DNA of 64,000 bases from Aquimarina macrocephali JAMB N27. GTDB taxonomy: Bacteria > Bacteroidota > Bacteroidia > Flavobacteriales > Flavobacteriaceae. The translations under genes and the position numbers were made by a program. This document shows positions 9,588 to 17,817 of the stretch, one piece after another (the first letter of the stretch is position 1; each line of letters opens with the position of its first letter). A model generated the notes under the pieces. The model was not told the origin of the DNA and ran no database searches. It saw only the letters and a list, made by a program, of their open reading frames with translations. Where the stretch lies: NCBI RefSeq assembly GCF_000520995.1, contig NZ_JACA01000048.1, forward strand, positions 1 to 64,000, written 5' to 3'.

Positions 9588-10625
9588 TTATGGTAACCCA
9601 TTTATTAATGCTATTAATTCGGTTTCAGTACCTGTAGTCGTAGATCCAATCATCTCTACGTGATCTTCAACAATGGTTGCACCCTGGATTGCATATGTAT
9701 ACGCACCATCCTGAACAGATACAAATATGAAATGTACCTCTAATCCGATAGGAATTTGCCCGTAATGCTCAGAGAATAATTCGGTTTCTTCATTATAAAT
9801 ATCCAATAGTGCTAATGCGGTTGGTTCACCATCATAAGACACATATACATTACAATTTGTATCGTCGTACCCTTCTGGAACATCTACATAAATAATAGTT
9901 TTTGGTCTAGGGTCATTATACCAACGATCGATATTGGTCCACCCAAAATTATTGATGAAACCAGAATACCCCATTACCCCTGTTCCGTTAGGTCCTTCTC
10001 CTTGACCAAGATCAATATCCCCTTCCTCATTTTCTTCCCAAACAACATCGCAGTCTATTGCATCGCTGTCGCAACCATTTTCTTCAGCTTTAAACAGCCT
10101 CATTTCAGGGTCAAAATCTTCATTTGGTGAAAAAATATCAAATCCACTTGCAAGTTGCAGTTGATTTCCATTCTGCTTTGCATTTATAAAAAATTCTCCT
10201 GCAGATTTTAAAGTTTCAATATTACCATTTGGACGTTTACCATTGGTTGGCATTTTGGTTAGTAGCATTTTGGCTTTATCATAGATTTCTATTAATTCGA
10301 TAGTAACACTTCCGCTAACGGGATCCCCATTTTGATCTAAAAAACTATTTGGAAGAAAATGTAGCTGCGTACCTTCTTCTCCGTACATATACCCTCCGGA
10401 TTCAGCGTTCATTGCAAAAGTCTGCATTGCTCCTTCACGGTTGTCCTTAATTGCTTTTTGTAACTCTATTCCACCTATGATTTTTTCAATGCTAATATCA
10501 TTGTCATCATTTTTACAGCTTCCTAATAAAAGAATAGTTATACTTAAAAGTAAAAAATTCATCATTGCTTTTTTTGCATTCCTACTATTCTTCGGTACTG
10601 CAATCGTTCTATTTGATGTTCTCAT
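9588..10625 (-). CDS. Lipoprotein with ZU5-like beta domain
   Basis: 345 residues. The lipobox LLGSC lies at about residues 33-37 after the hydrophobic run MMNFLLLSITILLLG, so the protein should be lipid-anchored in the envelope. The segment GTQLHFLPNSFLDQNGDPVSGSVTIE, then KMLLTKMPT and KSAGEFFINA, follows the pattern of the ZU5-like beta-sandwich seen in many Bacteroidota lipoproteins (inference from pattern only). A strongly acidic stretch (DSDAIDCDVVWEENEEGD) follows, then a C-terminal beta domain. It is transcribed divergently from the ECF sigma gene 105 bp away, a common arrangement for sigma-regulated targets. Function unknown. Confidence 0.65.
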   Translation of the reverse strand: MRTSNRTIAVPKNSRNAKKAMMNFLLLSITILLLGSCKNDDNDISIEKIIGGIELQKAIKDNREGAMQTFAMNAESGGYMYGEEGTQLHFLPNSFLDQNGDPVSGSVTIELIEIYDKAKMLLTKMPTNGKRPNGNIETLKSAGEFFINAKQNGNQLQLASGFDIFSPNEDFDPEMRLFKAEENGCDSDAIDCDVVWEENEEGDIDLGQGEGPNGTGVMGYSGFINNFGWTNIDRWYNDPRPKTIIYVDVPEGYDDTNCNVYVSYDGEPTALALLDIYNEETELFSEHYGQIPIGLEVHFIFVSVQDGAYTYAIQGATIVEDHVEMIGSTTTGTETELIALINGLP

Positions 10626-10641
10626 AATTTTCGAAATTTTG

Positions 10642-10670
10642 TTGTTTACACCATCAGATCAATAGCTTTG
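10642..10670 (+). promoter_or_regulatory. Promoter of the ECF sigma operon
   Basis: TTG (10642-10644), 18 nt, then TAGCTTTG (10663-10670) matches the Bacteroidota primary-sigma consensus TTG-N18/19-TAnnTTTG. Transcription would start near 10676, leaving a leader of about 55 nt. Confidence 0.7.
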
Positions 10671-10730
10671 ATTTTTTGTTACCCTTATTTTGATAACTTT
10701 TTTTAAATTAGTTGCTTATATTCACTATTT

Positions 10731-11318
10731 ATGGGAAACACCAAATTTCATTCTGATCAGAAATACATTGAAGCTCTTTTGAAGAATGATACAGCAATCT
10801 TATCCGAGATTTATGATAAATTCGCTCCGAAAGTAGTTGGGTATATAAAAAACAATAGTGGAGATGAATCCAAAGCTCAGGATATTATCCAGGAAACATT
10901 AATCACTATTTATAAACAAGCAAAAGAGAAAGGACTACAACTTACTTGTCCGTTTGATGCCTATTTCTTCTTATTGTGTAAGCGTAAATGGTTGAATGAA
11001 TTAAAAAAGCATTCTAATAATCGGGTAACAATTAATGAAGAGGTTGTATCTATAGATGATGAGGGTGTTCGTTTTGTAGAAGAAACTGAGGTTTTTAATG
11101 CAAAACATGAACTTTTTAAAGAGATGTTTGATCAATTAGGTAAAGCTTGTAAAGAATTACTGAAAGCAACTTTTACTATAAAATCTATGGAAGAAGTAGC
11201 TTTAAAACTAGGACAGTCCTATGGATATGTTCGTAAAAAGAAGTCTTTATGTATTGGCCAATTAACAAAACTTGTTCAAAACACTCCTAAGTTTAATAAA
11301 ATAAAGAATTTGTTATGA
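10731..11318 (+). CDS. ECF-family RNA polymerase sigma factor
   Basis: 195 residues. Region 2 is at about residues 24-90 (LSEIYDKFAPKVVGYI, DIIQETLITIYKQA, PFDAYFFLLCKRKWLNELKK). Region 4 is at about 120-175 with the helix-turn-helix FTIKSMEEVALKLGQSYGYVRKKK. The RKKKxLC end is typical of the short Bacteroidota ECF group that works with membrane TPR or zinc-free anti-sigma proteins. The stop overlaps the start of the next gene (ATGA), so the pair is translationally coupled. The target promoters are unknown; the divergent lipoprotein and protease genes are the obvious candidates. Confidence 0.88.
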   Translation: MGNTKFHSDQKYIEALLKNDTAILSEIYDKFAPKVVGYIKNNSGDESKAQDIIQETLITIYKQAKEKGLQLTCPFDAYFFLLCKRKWLNELKKHSNNRVTINEEVVSIDDEGVRFVEETEVFNAKHELFKEMFDQLGKACKELLKATFTIKSMEEVALKLGQSYGYVRKKKSLCIGQLTKLVQNTPKFNKIKNLL

Positions 11319-12052
11319 CCCCAGAAGAAAAATACGAGCTGTTTGATCGGTTTTGTAGCAACGAGCTTTCTGCTACCGAAGAAAAAACACTAACAAAATT
11401 AATTAGCGAGAATGAGTCTATCGCAAAAGAACTTAAACTATATCAAGAGTTGAATTCACATCTTGATACACGTTTTGCTTCAGAAAAAGAGGAAGAAGCA
11501 TTAGAAAATAATTTGAAAATAATTGGAGATTCACACTTTAACAGGAAAGCAACTACAAAAGAAACCAAAGTGATAAGAATGCCTGCTTGGGCATATGCCG
11601 CGGCTGCAAGTGTAGCTATAATTTTTGGAGTATACTTTTTTGGTCAAAGCAGTCCTACATATAATGATTTCGCAAATATTCCTGAATTATCAATTACAGA
11701 AAGAGGAAATACAGAAAAGAATAGTAAGAATGCTGAACATGCTTTTAACTCAAAAGATTATGCTGAAGCCGAAAAACACCTATTGATATTACTATCAAAA
11801 GATGAAAATAATGCAGAATATCAATTCTATTATGGATTATCATTATTGGAACAGGATAAATATGTAGCAACTACTCGGGTTTTAGAAAAATTATATCAAG
11901 GAAACTCGGGGTATAAATACAAAGCATTATGGTTTGAATCATTAAACCAGCTAAAACAAAAAAAATATGATCAATGCGCTGCATTGTTAAAGAATATACC
12001 TGAAGATGCCGAAGATTACGTTCGGGCCCAAGAATTGTTGAAAAAAATGTAA
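11315..12052 (+). CDS. Membrane anti-sigma-like protein with periplasmic TPR
   Basis: 245 residues. The N-terminal 85 residues are charged and helical (YELFDRFCSNELSATEEKTLTKLI), as in the cytoplasmic anti-sigma segment of Bacteroidota regulators. A single transmembrane helix (AWAYAAAASVAIIFGVYFFG) spans residues 91-110, and two or three TPR hairpins (about 135-245) follow in the periplasm. Its ATG overlaps the sigma-gene stop by 4 bp, which is the classic sigma/anti-sigma coupling. The cytoplasmic part should bind the sigma factor and the periplasmic TPR should sense a partner. Regulated cleavage by the neighbouring proteases is a hypothesis only. Confidence 0.75.
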   Translation: MTPEEKYELFDRFCSNELSATEEKTLTKLISENESIAKELKLYQELNSHLDTRFASEKEEEALENNLKIIGDSHFNRKATTKETKVIRMPAWAYAAAASVAIIFGVYFFGQSSPTYNDFANIPELSITERGNTEKNSKNAEHAFNSKDYAEAEKHLLILLSKDENNAEYQFYYGLSLLEQDKYVATTRVLEKLYQGNSGYKYKALWFESLNQLKQKKYDQCAALLKNIPEDAEDYVRAQELLKKM

Positions 12053-12129
12053 TGTGTTATGATCTATTAATTTGCCTCTTGTAAGGCGAATCTTAAATAA
12101 GTTCAATAACAAAAGCAATACATTGCTGA

Positions 12130-12158
12130 TTGGTATTAACTCTAATTTAATACTTTTG
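12130..12158 (+). promoter_or_regulatory. tatD promoter giving a near-leaderless mRNA
   Basis: TTG (12130-12132), N18, TACTTTTG (12151-12158) fits the Bacteroidota consensus exactly. The gene's ATG is at 12163, only 4 nt past the box, so the transcript should start at or within a few bases of the start codon. Confidence 0.75.
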
Positions 12159-12162
12159 CGGC

Positions 12163-12951
12163 ATGATACTAACCGATACTCATACCCATATTTACAGCGA
12201 AGCCTTTGATGAAGATCAGGATGAAATGATGCAACGTGCTATAAAAAATGGTGTGACACGCTTTTTTGTTCCTGCTATTGATTCTACATATACCAAAGCT
12301 ATGTATGCAATAGAAACCAAGTACCCAGAACATGTTTTTTTGATGATGGGACTGCACCCTACACATGTAAAAGAGAACTACAAAGAGGAACTTGTATTTG
12401 TAGAGGATGAACTCAAAAAACGCTCTAATAAAGAGACGGGTAAGAGTTTTTATGCAATAGGGGAGATAGGCATAGATTTATATTGGGATAAAACTTTTTT
12501 GGCGGCCCAGCAAGAAGCTTTTAGGTATCAAATCCAGTTGGCAAAAAAGCACAAGTTACCCATTGTAATACATTGTCGTGAAGCTTTTGGAGAAGTTTTT
12601 GAAGTATTAGAATCAGAAAAAAGTGATGACCTATTTGGGATTTTTCATTGTTTTACAGGAACCATAGATGACGCCAATCGAGCTATAGGGTATAATATGA
12701 AATTAGGAATAGGAGGAGTTGTTACTTTTAAGAATGGTAAAATAGATACATTTTTAAATCAGATTTCATTAGATCATATTGTTCTGGAGACAGATGCTCC
12801 ATATTTGGCTCCAACTCCGTATCGAGGTAAACGTAATGAAAGTTCTTATTTGCTTAATATCCTAGAAAAACTGTCAGAGATATATCAAAAACCTATTGAA
12901 GAAATAGCCGCAATCACTACCAAAAACTCTAGTGATATATTTGGTATTTAG
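12163..12951 (+). CDS. TatD-family metal-dependent DNase/hydrolase
   Basis: 262 residues, the full family length. The metal-binding motif DTHTHIY is at residues 5-11. It is followed by GLHPTHV, the catalytic Glu in AIGEIGIDLYWD, VIHCREA, FHCFTGT and LETDAPYLAPTPYRG (the last His/Asp metal ligand and substrate loop). TatD enzymes are cytoplasmic 3'-5' nucleases or deacylase-like hydrolases involved in DNA repair and turnover. The asparaginase gene follows 38 bp downstream with its own promoter-like TTCATTTG at 12978-12985, so the two may be expressed separately. Confidence 0.93.
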   Translation: MILTDTHTHIYSEAFDEDQDEMMQRAIKNGVTRFFVPAIDSTYTKAMYAIETKYPEHVFLMMGLHPTHVKENYKEELVFVEDELKKRSNKETGKSFYAIGEIGIDLYWDKTFLAAQQEAFRYQIQLAKKHKLPIVIHCREAFGEVFEVLESEKSDDLFGIFHCFTGTIDDANRAIGYNMKLGIGGVVTFKNGKIDTFLNQISLDHIVLETDAPYLAPTPYRGKRNESSYLLNILEKLSEIYQKPIEEIAAITTKNSSDIFGI

Positions 12952-12989
12952 ACCAATAAAATATGATTTAATTTTCGTTCATTTGCCAT

Positions 12990-14024
12990 ATGATTACTTC
13001 GCCAAACATATTACTTATTTATACTGGAGGAACCATTGGAATGGTCAAAGATTTCAAGACTGGTGCTCTGGTAGCTTTTGATTTTGATGAGTTATTGTTA
13101 AACATTCCAGAACTCAAACAATTAGATTGTAATATTAATACCATTAGCTTTGATAAACCTATTGATTCTTCTGATATGAATGTTGATCGATGGAAAGAAT
13201 TAGGAGAAATTATCAACGTCAATTATAAAAAATATGACGGGTTTGTTGTTTTACATGGAAGTGATACCATGTCTTATACAGCATCTGCGATTAGTTTTAT
13301 GTTTGAAAACCTGGCTAAGCCTATTATTTTTACAGGCTCTCAATTACCAATAGGAGATTTGCGAACAGATGCAAAAGAGAATCTGATCACAGCAGTTCAG
13401 ATTTCGGCATTACAAGAAAAAGGAAAGCCTGTAATTACAGAGGTAGGACTCTATTTTGAATATAAATTACTTAGAGCCAATAGAACTACTAAGATTAATG
13501 CAGAGCATTTTGAAGCATTTCAATCACTTAATTATCCATCTTTGGTAGAATCTGGAGTGCATCTTAAGGTTAATAGACCTTTTTTACTAACGTGTAACCG
13601 ACGAAAGAAGATGGTATACCATACACATTTTGATAATAATGTTGTTATTGTTAAGATGTTTCCGGGAATTAATGAGAGCATTTTAAAAAGTATTTTCTCT
13701 TTAGAAGCTATAAAAGGAGTTGTTTTAGAAACATATGGAGCAGGTAATACAACGACAAAAAAATGGTTTACCACTATAATTTTTGATCTTATACAAAAAG
13801 GAATACCAGTAGTTAATGTTACACAATGTATAGGTGGAAGTGTAGAAATGGGTAAGTATGATACTAGTATTGCACTAAAAAAAGCAGGTGTTATTTCAGG
13901 AAAAGACATTACTACAGAGGCAGCAGTAGCAAAATTGATGTATTTATTGGGGGAAAAATTACCACTTAAAGCCCTCAAAACCATTTATGAAACCTCTCTA
14001 CGTGGTGAAATGTCAGAAAATTAA
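12990..14024 (+). CDS. ansA: Type I L-asparaginase
   Basis: 344 residues. The first catalytic Thr motif is IYTGGTIGM (residues 10-18) and the second is VVLHGSDTMSYTASA, with the TDAKENL segment between. The absence of a signal peptide and the total length match the cytoplasmic type I enzyme, which converts asparagine to aspartate and ammonia. The C-terminal part (ETYGAGNTTTKKWF, VNVTQCIGGSVEMGKYDTS) is also characteristic. A box TTCATTTG (12978-12985) ends 5 bp before the ATG, again suggesting a very short leader. A tRNA-Ser gene follows. Confidence 0.93.
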   Translation: MITSPNILLIYTGGTIGMVKDFKTGALVAFDFDELLLNIPELKQLDCNINTISFDKPIDSSDMNVDRWKELGEIINVNYKKYDGFVVLHGSDTMSYTASAISFMFENLAKPIIFTGSQLPIGDLRTDAKENLITAVQISALQEKGKPVITEVGLYFEYKLLRANRTTKINAEHFEAFQSLNYPSLVESGVHLKVNRPFLLTCNRRKKMVYHTHFDNNVVIVKMFPGINESILKSIFSLEAIKGVVLETYGAGNTTTKKWFTTIIFDLIQKGIPVVNVTQCIGGSVEMGKYDTSIALKKAGVISGKDITTEAAVAKLMYLLGEKLPLKALKTIYETSLRGEMSEN

Positions 14025-14093
14025 CGCCTCAAATTTCAATAGTTAACATTTTTTTTGTTATTTGCCCATCCTTATTTTTTTAGGAGAAAACCT

Positions 14094-14181
14094 AGAGAGG
14101 TGGCCGAGTGGTCGAAGGCGCACGCCTGGAAAGTGTGTATACGTCAAAAGCGTATCGAGGGTTCGAATCCCTTCCTCTCTG
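14094..14181 (+). tRNA. tRNA-Ser (anticodon GGA)
   Basis: The 88-nt cloverleaf has acceptor arms AGAGAGG (14094-14100) and CCTCTCT (14174-14180), discriminator G at 14181 and no encoded CCA. The anticodon loop reads CTGGAAA with anticodon GGA. A long variable arm (GTGTGTATACGTCAAAAGCGTATCGAG region) is typical of serine tRNAs, and the T arm contains GGTTCGAATCC. Confidence 0.96.
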
Positions 14182-14263
14182 CATTATTATCAATTTTTTA
14201 ATAAATTTTATATTATTTTTATATCTTTAACCCTTTAACTAATTAAAATTAAGAATCAGCGCA

Positions 14264-15073
14264 ATGAAAAGATTATTTTCTATTCTGGCAATCGCAGCAG
14301 TAATGACTTTTGGAAACTTACAAGCATCTACTGCACCTGCCCAGTTATTAACGGCAAATGTGCAATTACTAATTGCTCCTATAACTAATACGACAACAAT
14401 TCAAGAAGAAGCGGTATCCGAGGCTACTACAGATGAACTATCTTTTCATCAAAACCTTAAAAGACGTTTTATTGAAGGAGGTCCTCAATTCATGGGTATC
14501 GTACTTTTATGTTTGATCTTAGGTCTTGCGATAGCAATTGAAAGAATTATCTTTTTAAATCTTTCTACAACAAATACTAAGAAATTACAACAAAATGTAG
14601 AAGATGCATTAAACAGTGGTGGTATTGAAGCTGCAAAAGAGGTATGTAGAAATACAAAAGGACCTGTTGCATCGATTTATTATCAAGGTCTTGACAGAGC
14701 AGACGAAAGTATAGACGCAGCAGAGAAATCAGTTGTAGCGTATGGAGGTGTTCAAATGGGACAATTAGAGAAAAATGTATCTTGGATATCATTATTTATC
14801 GCTCTTGCTCCAATGCTTGGATTTATGGGAACGGTAATTGGTATGATTACGGCATTTGATAAAATTGCGGCTGCAGATGATATGCAACCTTCTCTTGTAG
14901 CAGGTGGTATTAAAGTAGCACTTCTTACTACTGTATTTGGACTTATTGTTGCAATTATTCTTCAAATATTCTATAACTATATCGTTGCAAAAATTGATAG
15001 AATTGTAAATGATATGGAAGATGCTTCGATTACTTTGATCGATATTTTGGTAGATTACAAGAAAAAGAAATAA
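14264..15073 (+). CDS. exbB: ExbB/TolQ/MotA-type proton channel subunit
   Basis: 269 residues. The first hydrophobic stretch (residues 1-25) and a Thr/Ala-rich linker precede the channel domain. Transmembrane helices lie at about 75-98 (MGIVLLCLILGLAIAIERII), about 168-190 (WISLFIALAPMLGFMGTVIGM) and about 213-240 (VALLTTVFGLIVAIILQIFY). The APMLGFMGTVIGMI segment is the family hallmark. With two ExbD proteins it should form the proton-driven motor that energises TonB-dependent outer-membrane transport. A promoter-like TATCTTTA (14222-14229) precedes it. It is the first gene of a four-gene operon. Confidence 0.93.
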   Translation: MKRLFSILAIAAVMTFGNLQASTAPAQLLTANVQLLIAPITNTTTIQEEAVSEATTDELSFHQNLKRRFIEGGPQFMGIVLLCLILGLAIAIERIIFLNLSTTNTKKLQQNVEDALNSGGIEAAKEVCRNTKGPVASIYYQGLDRADESIDAAEKSVVAYGGVQMGQLEKNVSWISLFIALAPMLGFMGTVIGMITAFDKIAAADDMQPSLVAGGIKVALLTTVFGLIVAIILQIFYNYIVAKIDRIVNDMEDASITLIDILVDYKKKK

Positions 15074-15172
15074 TTGATGTTTCTAATAAAAATCTGATTT
15101 AGAAGATTTTTAATTTACACTTTTATTTAATTAAGGGTTGCCTGTGAGTAATCCAAACAAAAAATTAGTAAC

Positions 15173-15667
15173 ATGAAAATTTCAAAAATATTATCATATA
15201 TCGTAATGGCTATAGGTGCTATAGGCGCACTTTTATTGTTCTTAATGAGCAATAACTTTGATGGTCTTATGGAGAAATATGGTATTACAGAAACCAAAGA
15301 TTTTGTTAGAGAAGGAGGATCGATGGATGTTTTAAAAGAAGCAACATCATTGGTGAACCCGTTATATACTCTTACAGTTGTTGTCTTTATAGGTGTAATA
15401 GTAGTTACTTTGATAGCCGTTTTCTCTTCTTTAGCTAAAAACCCAGGAGGTCTTAAAAATACTGCAATTGGTATTGTTGCTTTCCTTATTGTTGTGGGCA
15501 TTGGTTTTGTTGTGGCAGAAGGAGTAGAAGCTCCTTTAAATGATGGAGGAATGCTTTCAGAAAGTGGCTCTAAATGGGTAGGAACAGGATTGTATACATT
15601 TTACTTTTTGGCTGCTATTGCAGTTGGGTTGATGTTCTTTTCTGGTATTAAGAAACTAATTAAGTAA
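15173..15667 (+). CDS. Small membrane protein of the exb operon
   Basis: 164 residues with four predicted membrane helices: about 8-25 (YIVMAIGAIGALLLFLM), 67-88 (LTVVVFIGVIVVTLIAVFSS), 100-120 (TAIGIVAFLIVVGIGFVVAE) and 142-160 (YTFYFLAAIAVGLMFFSG). It lies between exbB and exbD, 6 bp ahead of exbD, so it should be co-translated and may be an accessory subunit of the motor. I do not recognise a named family. The function is unknown beyond this context. Confidence 0.8.
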   Translation: MKISKILSYIVMAIGAIGALLLFLMSNNFDGLMEKYGITETKDFVREGGSMDVLKEATSLVNPLYTLTVVVFIGVIVVTLIAVFSSLAKNPGGLKNTAIGIVAFLIVVGIGFVVAEGVEAPLNDGGMLSESGSKWVGTGLYTFYFLAAIAVGLMFFSGIKKLIK

Positions 15668-15673
15668 ACAATT

Positions 15674-16282
15674 ATGGCAAGAAGAGCAGCACCAGAAGTT
15701 AATGCAGGATCTATGGCAGATATTGCATTCTTACTTCTTATATTTTTCTTGGTTACTACTACTATCGAAACCGATACTGGTATTAGCCGTAAGCTCCCTC
15801 CTCCTCAAGAGGAAGAAATAGAGCCGCCAGTTCTTAAACAAAAAAATATTTTTGTTGTAGAATTGAATAAGAACAACGATTTATTGGTAGAAGAAGCTCC
15901 TATGGAATTGAAAGATCTTCGGGAAGCTGCTATTAAGTTCTTAGATAATGGTGGTGGAAGAGGAGAAGAAGCTTGTGATTACTGTCAAGGAGATAGAGAT
16001 CCTTCTTCTTCGGATAATCCTACTAAAGCGGTTATATCTTTAAATAATAATAGAGAGACAAATTACGGTGCATATATAGCAGTTCAAAATGAATTGGTGG
16101 CAGCGTATACTACATTGCGTAATAGAGAAGCACAGCGTCTTTATGGTAAAACATTTGTACAAATGGAAGCCGATTTTAAAGATGTAAATTATTCTGGAAG
16201 TAAGACTAAACTTAAAGAAGATATCAAAAAGATACAATTTTTGTTTCCTGAAAAACTTTCAGAAGCTGAGCCTAAAAAATAG
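15674..16282 (+). CDS. exbD: ExbD/TolR-type biopolymer transport protein, first copy
   Basis: 202 residues. It begins MARRAAPEVNAGSMADIAFL, with the single transmembrane helix DIAFLLLIFFLVTTTIETD carrying the conserved Asp (residue 17) used for proton conduction. A periplasmic domain follows, with a CDYCQG cysteine pair at about residue 100 that is unusual for ExbD and is kept in the downstream duplicate. It lies 6 bp after the small membrane protein gene and 23 bp before the second exbD. Confidence 0.92.
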   Translation: MARRAAPEVNAGSMADIAFLLLIFFLVTTTIETDTGISRKLPPPQEEEIEPPVLKQKNIFVVELNKNNDLLVEEAPMELKDLREAAIKFLDNGGGRGEEACDYCQGDRDPSSSDNPTKAVISLNNNRETNYGAYIAVQNELVAAYTTLRNREAQRLYGKTFVQMEADFKDVNYSGSKTKLKEDIKKIQFLFPEKLSEAEPKK

Positions 16283-16305
16283 AAATAACATAAAACAGAA
16301 TTCTT

Positions 16306-16788
16306 ATGTCTAAGTTTAAAAAGAAAAAGAGTGGTGAATTACCTCCCGTTTCTACGGCATCATTACCGGATATTGTATTTATGTTATTGTTTTTCTTTAT
16401 GGTTGCAACGGTGATGCGTAAAAATACGCTGATGATAGATAATAAATTACCTTTTGCAGATCAAATAGAAAAACTAGACAAAAAAAATCTAGTAATGTAT
16501 ATTTATGCAGGAAAACCTAGTTCAAGATATCGTGCAAGTGCAGGTAGTCAAGCTAGAATCCAGCTTAATGATAAATTTGCTGATGTAAGCGAAGTAAAAG
16601 CGTTTGTGTTGGCAGAGAGAGCGGCAAAAAGAGAGGAAGAAGTTCCGTTTCTAATTACAGCTCTTAAGATAGATGGAAAGACCAATATGGGTCTTGTAGG
16701 TGATATCAAAAAAGAATTAAGAGAAGTTCAGGCATTAAAGATTAATTATACAACCAAATCTGGTAAAGCTTCAGATAATTTTAAATAG
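16306..16788 (+). CDS. exbD: ExbD/TolR-type biopolymer transport protein, second copy
   Basis: 160 residues. The family pattern is clear: STASLPDIVFMLLFFFMVATVMR with the conserved helix Asp, then a periplasmic domain with VMYIYAGKPSSRY and FLITALKIDGKTNMGLVGDIK. Two different ExbD proteins behind one ExbB is common in Bacteroidota. A strong terminator follows 40 bp downstream. A paralogue (17818-18294) is about three-quarters identical by eye. Confidence 0.92.
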   Translation: MSKFKKKKSGELPPVSTASLPDIVFMLLFFFMVATVMRKNTLMIDNKLPFADQIEKLDKKNLVMYIYAGKPSSRYRASAGSQARIQLNDKFADVSEVKAFVLAERAAKREEEVPFLITALKIDGKTNMGLVGDIKKELREVQALKINYTTKSGKASDNFK

Positions 16789-16828
16789 TATACTATTATT
16801 ATCGTAGCATAAATGTCTAAATGATATT

Positions 16829-16859
16829 AAAAAATCCTGCCCAATAGGCAGGATTTTTT
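16829..16859 (+). terminator. Terminator of the exbB-exbD-exbD operon
   Basis: A 13-bp stem AAAAAATCCTGCC / GGCAGGATTTTTT around a 5-nt loop (CAATA), ending in a T-run. The core AATCCTGCC/GGCAGGATT is repeated almost exactly at 18319-18340 after the duplicated exbD pair. Confidence 0.92.
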
Positions 16860-17185
16860 AGTACTACTCCTTCCGCTATTTCCCAAAAATGGCATAACAA
16901 TTGTTGCTAATTTTATAGTAGCTGTGATCTATCATTTTATAGCATCAATATCTAACCTTCCAAAGTGATATTGAATATATAGATAAAATGGTTATAATAC
17001 GAAATGAATTCTCAAACCCTCTAAAAATATATAGCTTACTTTTTGTTTCTGTTAAGAGATAATATATGTGGGTTATAAAGGTTTTTCGGATATAGTTTCA
17101 GCATGTTTTTCTTCTGCATATTTCTTGTCACTTATGATCATAGTTTTTTGATTCTGTAAGTAATTATTAACTAAATATGTTTATT
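16860..17185. other. Intergenic region between the two exbD pairs, no gene seen
   Basis: About 325 bp with many stops in every frame and no remnant of exbB or the small membrane protein gene. It must contain the promoter for the duplicated exbD pair if that pair is expressed. No clear TAnnTTTG box stands out. Confidence 0.5.
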
Positions 17186-17801
17186 ATGACAAGAAGATTT
17201 GCACCAAGTGTTAATGCGGGATCTATGGCCGATATCGCATTTTTATTACTCATCTTTTTTTTAGTCTCTACTAAGATGGAAACAGATTATGGGATCACTA
17301 GAAAATTACCACCTCCCGCAGATGATGACCCTACAGAAACAATTATTAAGGAAAAAAATCTCTTTAAGGTGGAACTAAATCAACTTAATGAGTTGTTGGT
17401 AGAAGGGCACTATAATAGAAATTTCGGCCCTTAAAGACGCCACTATTGCATTTCTGGATAATGGAGGAAAGTCAGATGGTTTAGCTTGTGATTATTGTAA
17501 GGGAGAAGGTGATGTTACATCTTCTGATCATCCAAGTAAGGCGATTATATCTCTTATTAATAGTCGTGAGACAAATTATGCAACTTATGTAGCCGTGCAA
17601 AATGAATTAGTAGCTGCATATACCGAGTTGCGTAATCGAGAGGCAAAAAGACTATATGGTATCTCATTTACAGAAATGAAGAAAATCTTAAAAGGCGCTC
17701 GTAATCTTAATGATAAAGAGGTGTTAAGGGAACGAATTAAGAAAATTCAATCCCTATTCCCAGAAAAACTTTCTGAAGCAGAACCTAGAAATCAATACTA
17801 A
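17186..17801 (+). pseudogene. Frameshifted duplicate of the first exbD
   Basis: It starts MTRRFAPSVNAGSMADIAFL, which aligns with the first residues of the 15674-16282 protein (an ATG 9 bp earlier is less likely). The reading frame breaks near 17411: after codons for LLVEGH one extra base shifts the frame, and the original frame stops at 17432-17434. In the shifted frame the protein continues as IIEISALKDATIAFLDNGG, keeps the CDYCKG pair and ends SEAEPRNQY at 17801. Alignment with the intact copy shows exactly one surplus nucleotide and no other damage. The inactivation is therefore recent, or a sequencing error, or a site of frameshifting. Confidence 0.8.
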
Positions 17802-17817
17802 CTTAATTTTTGTAATT

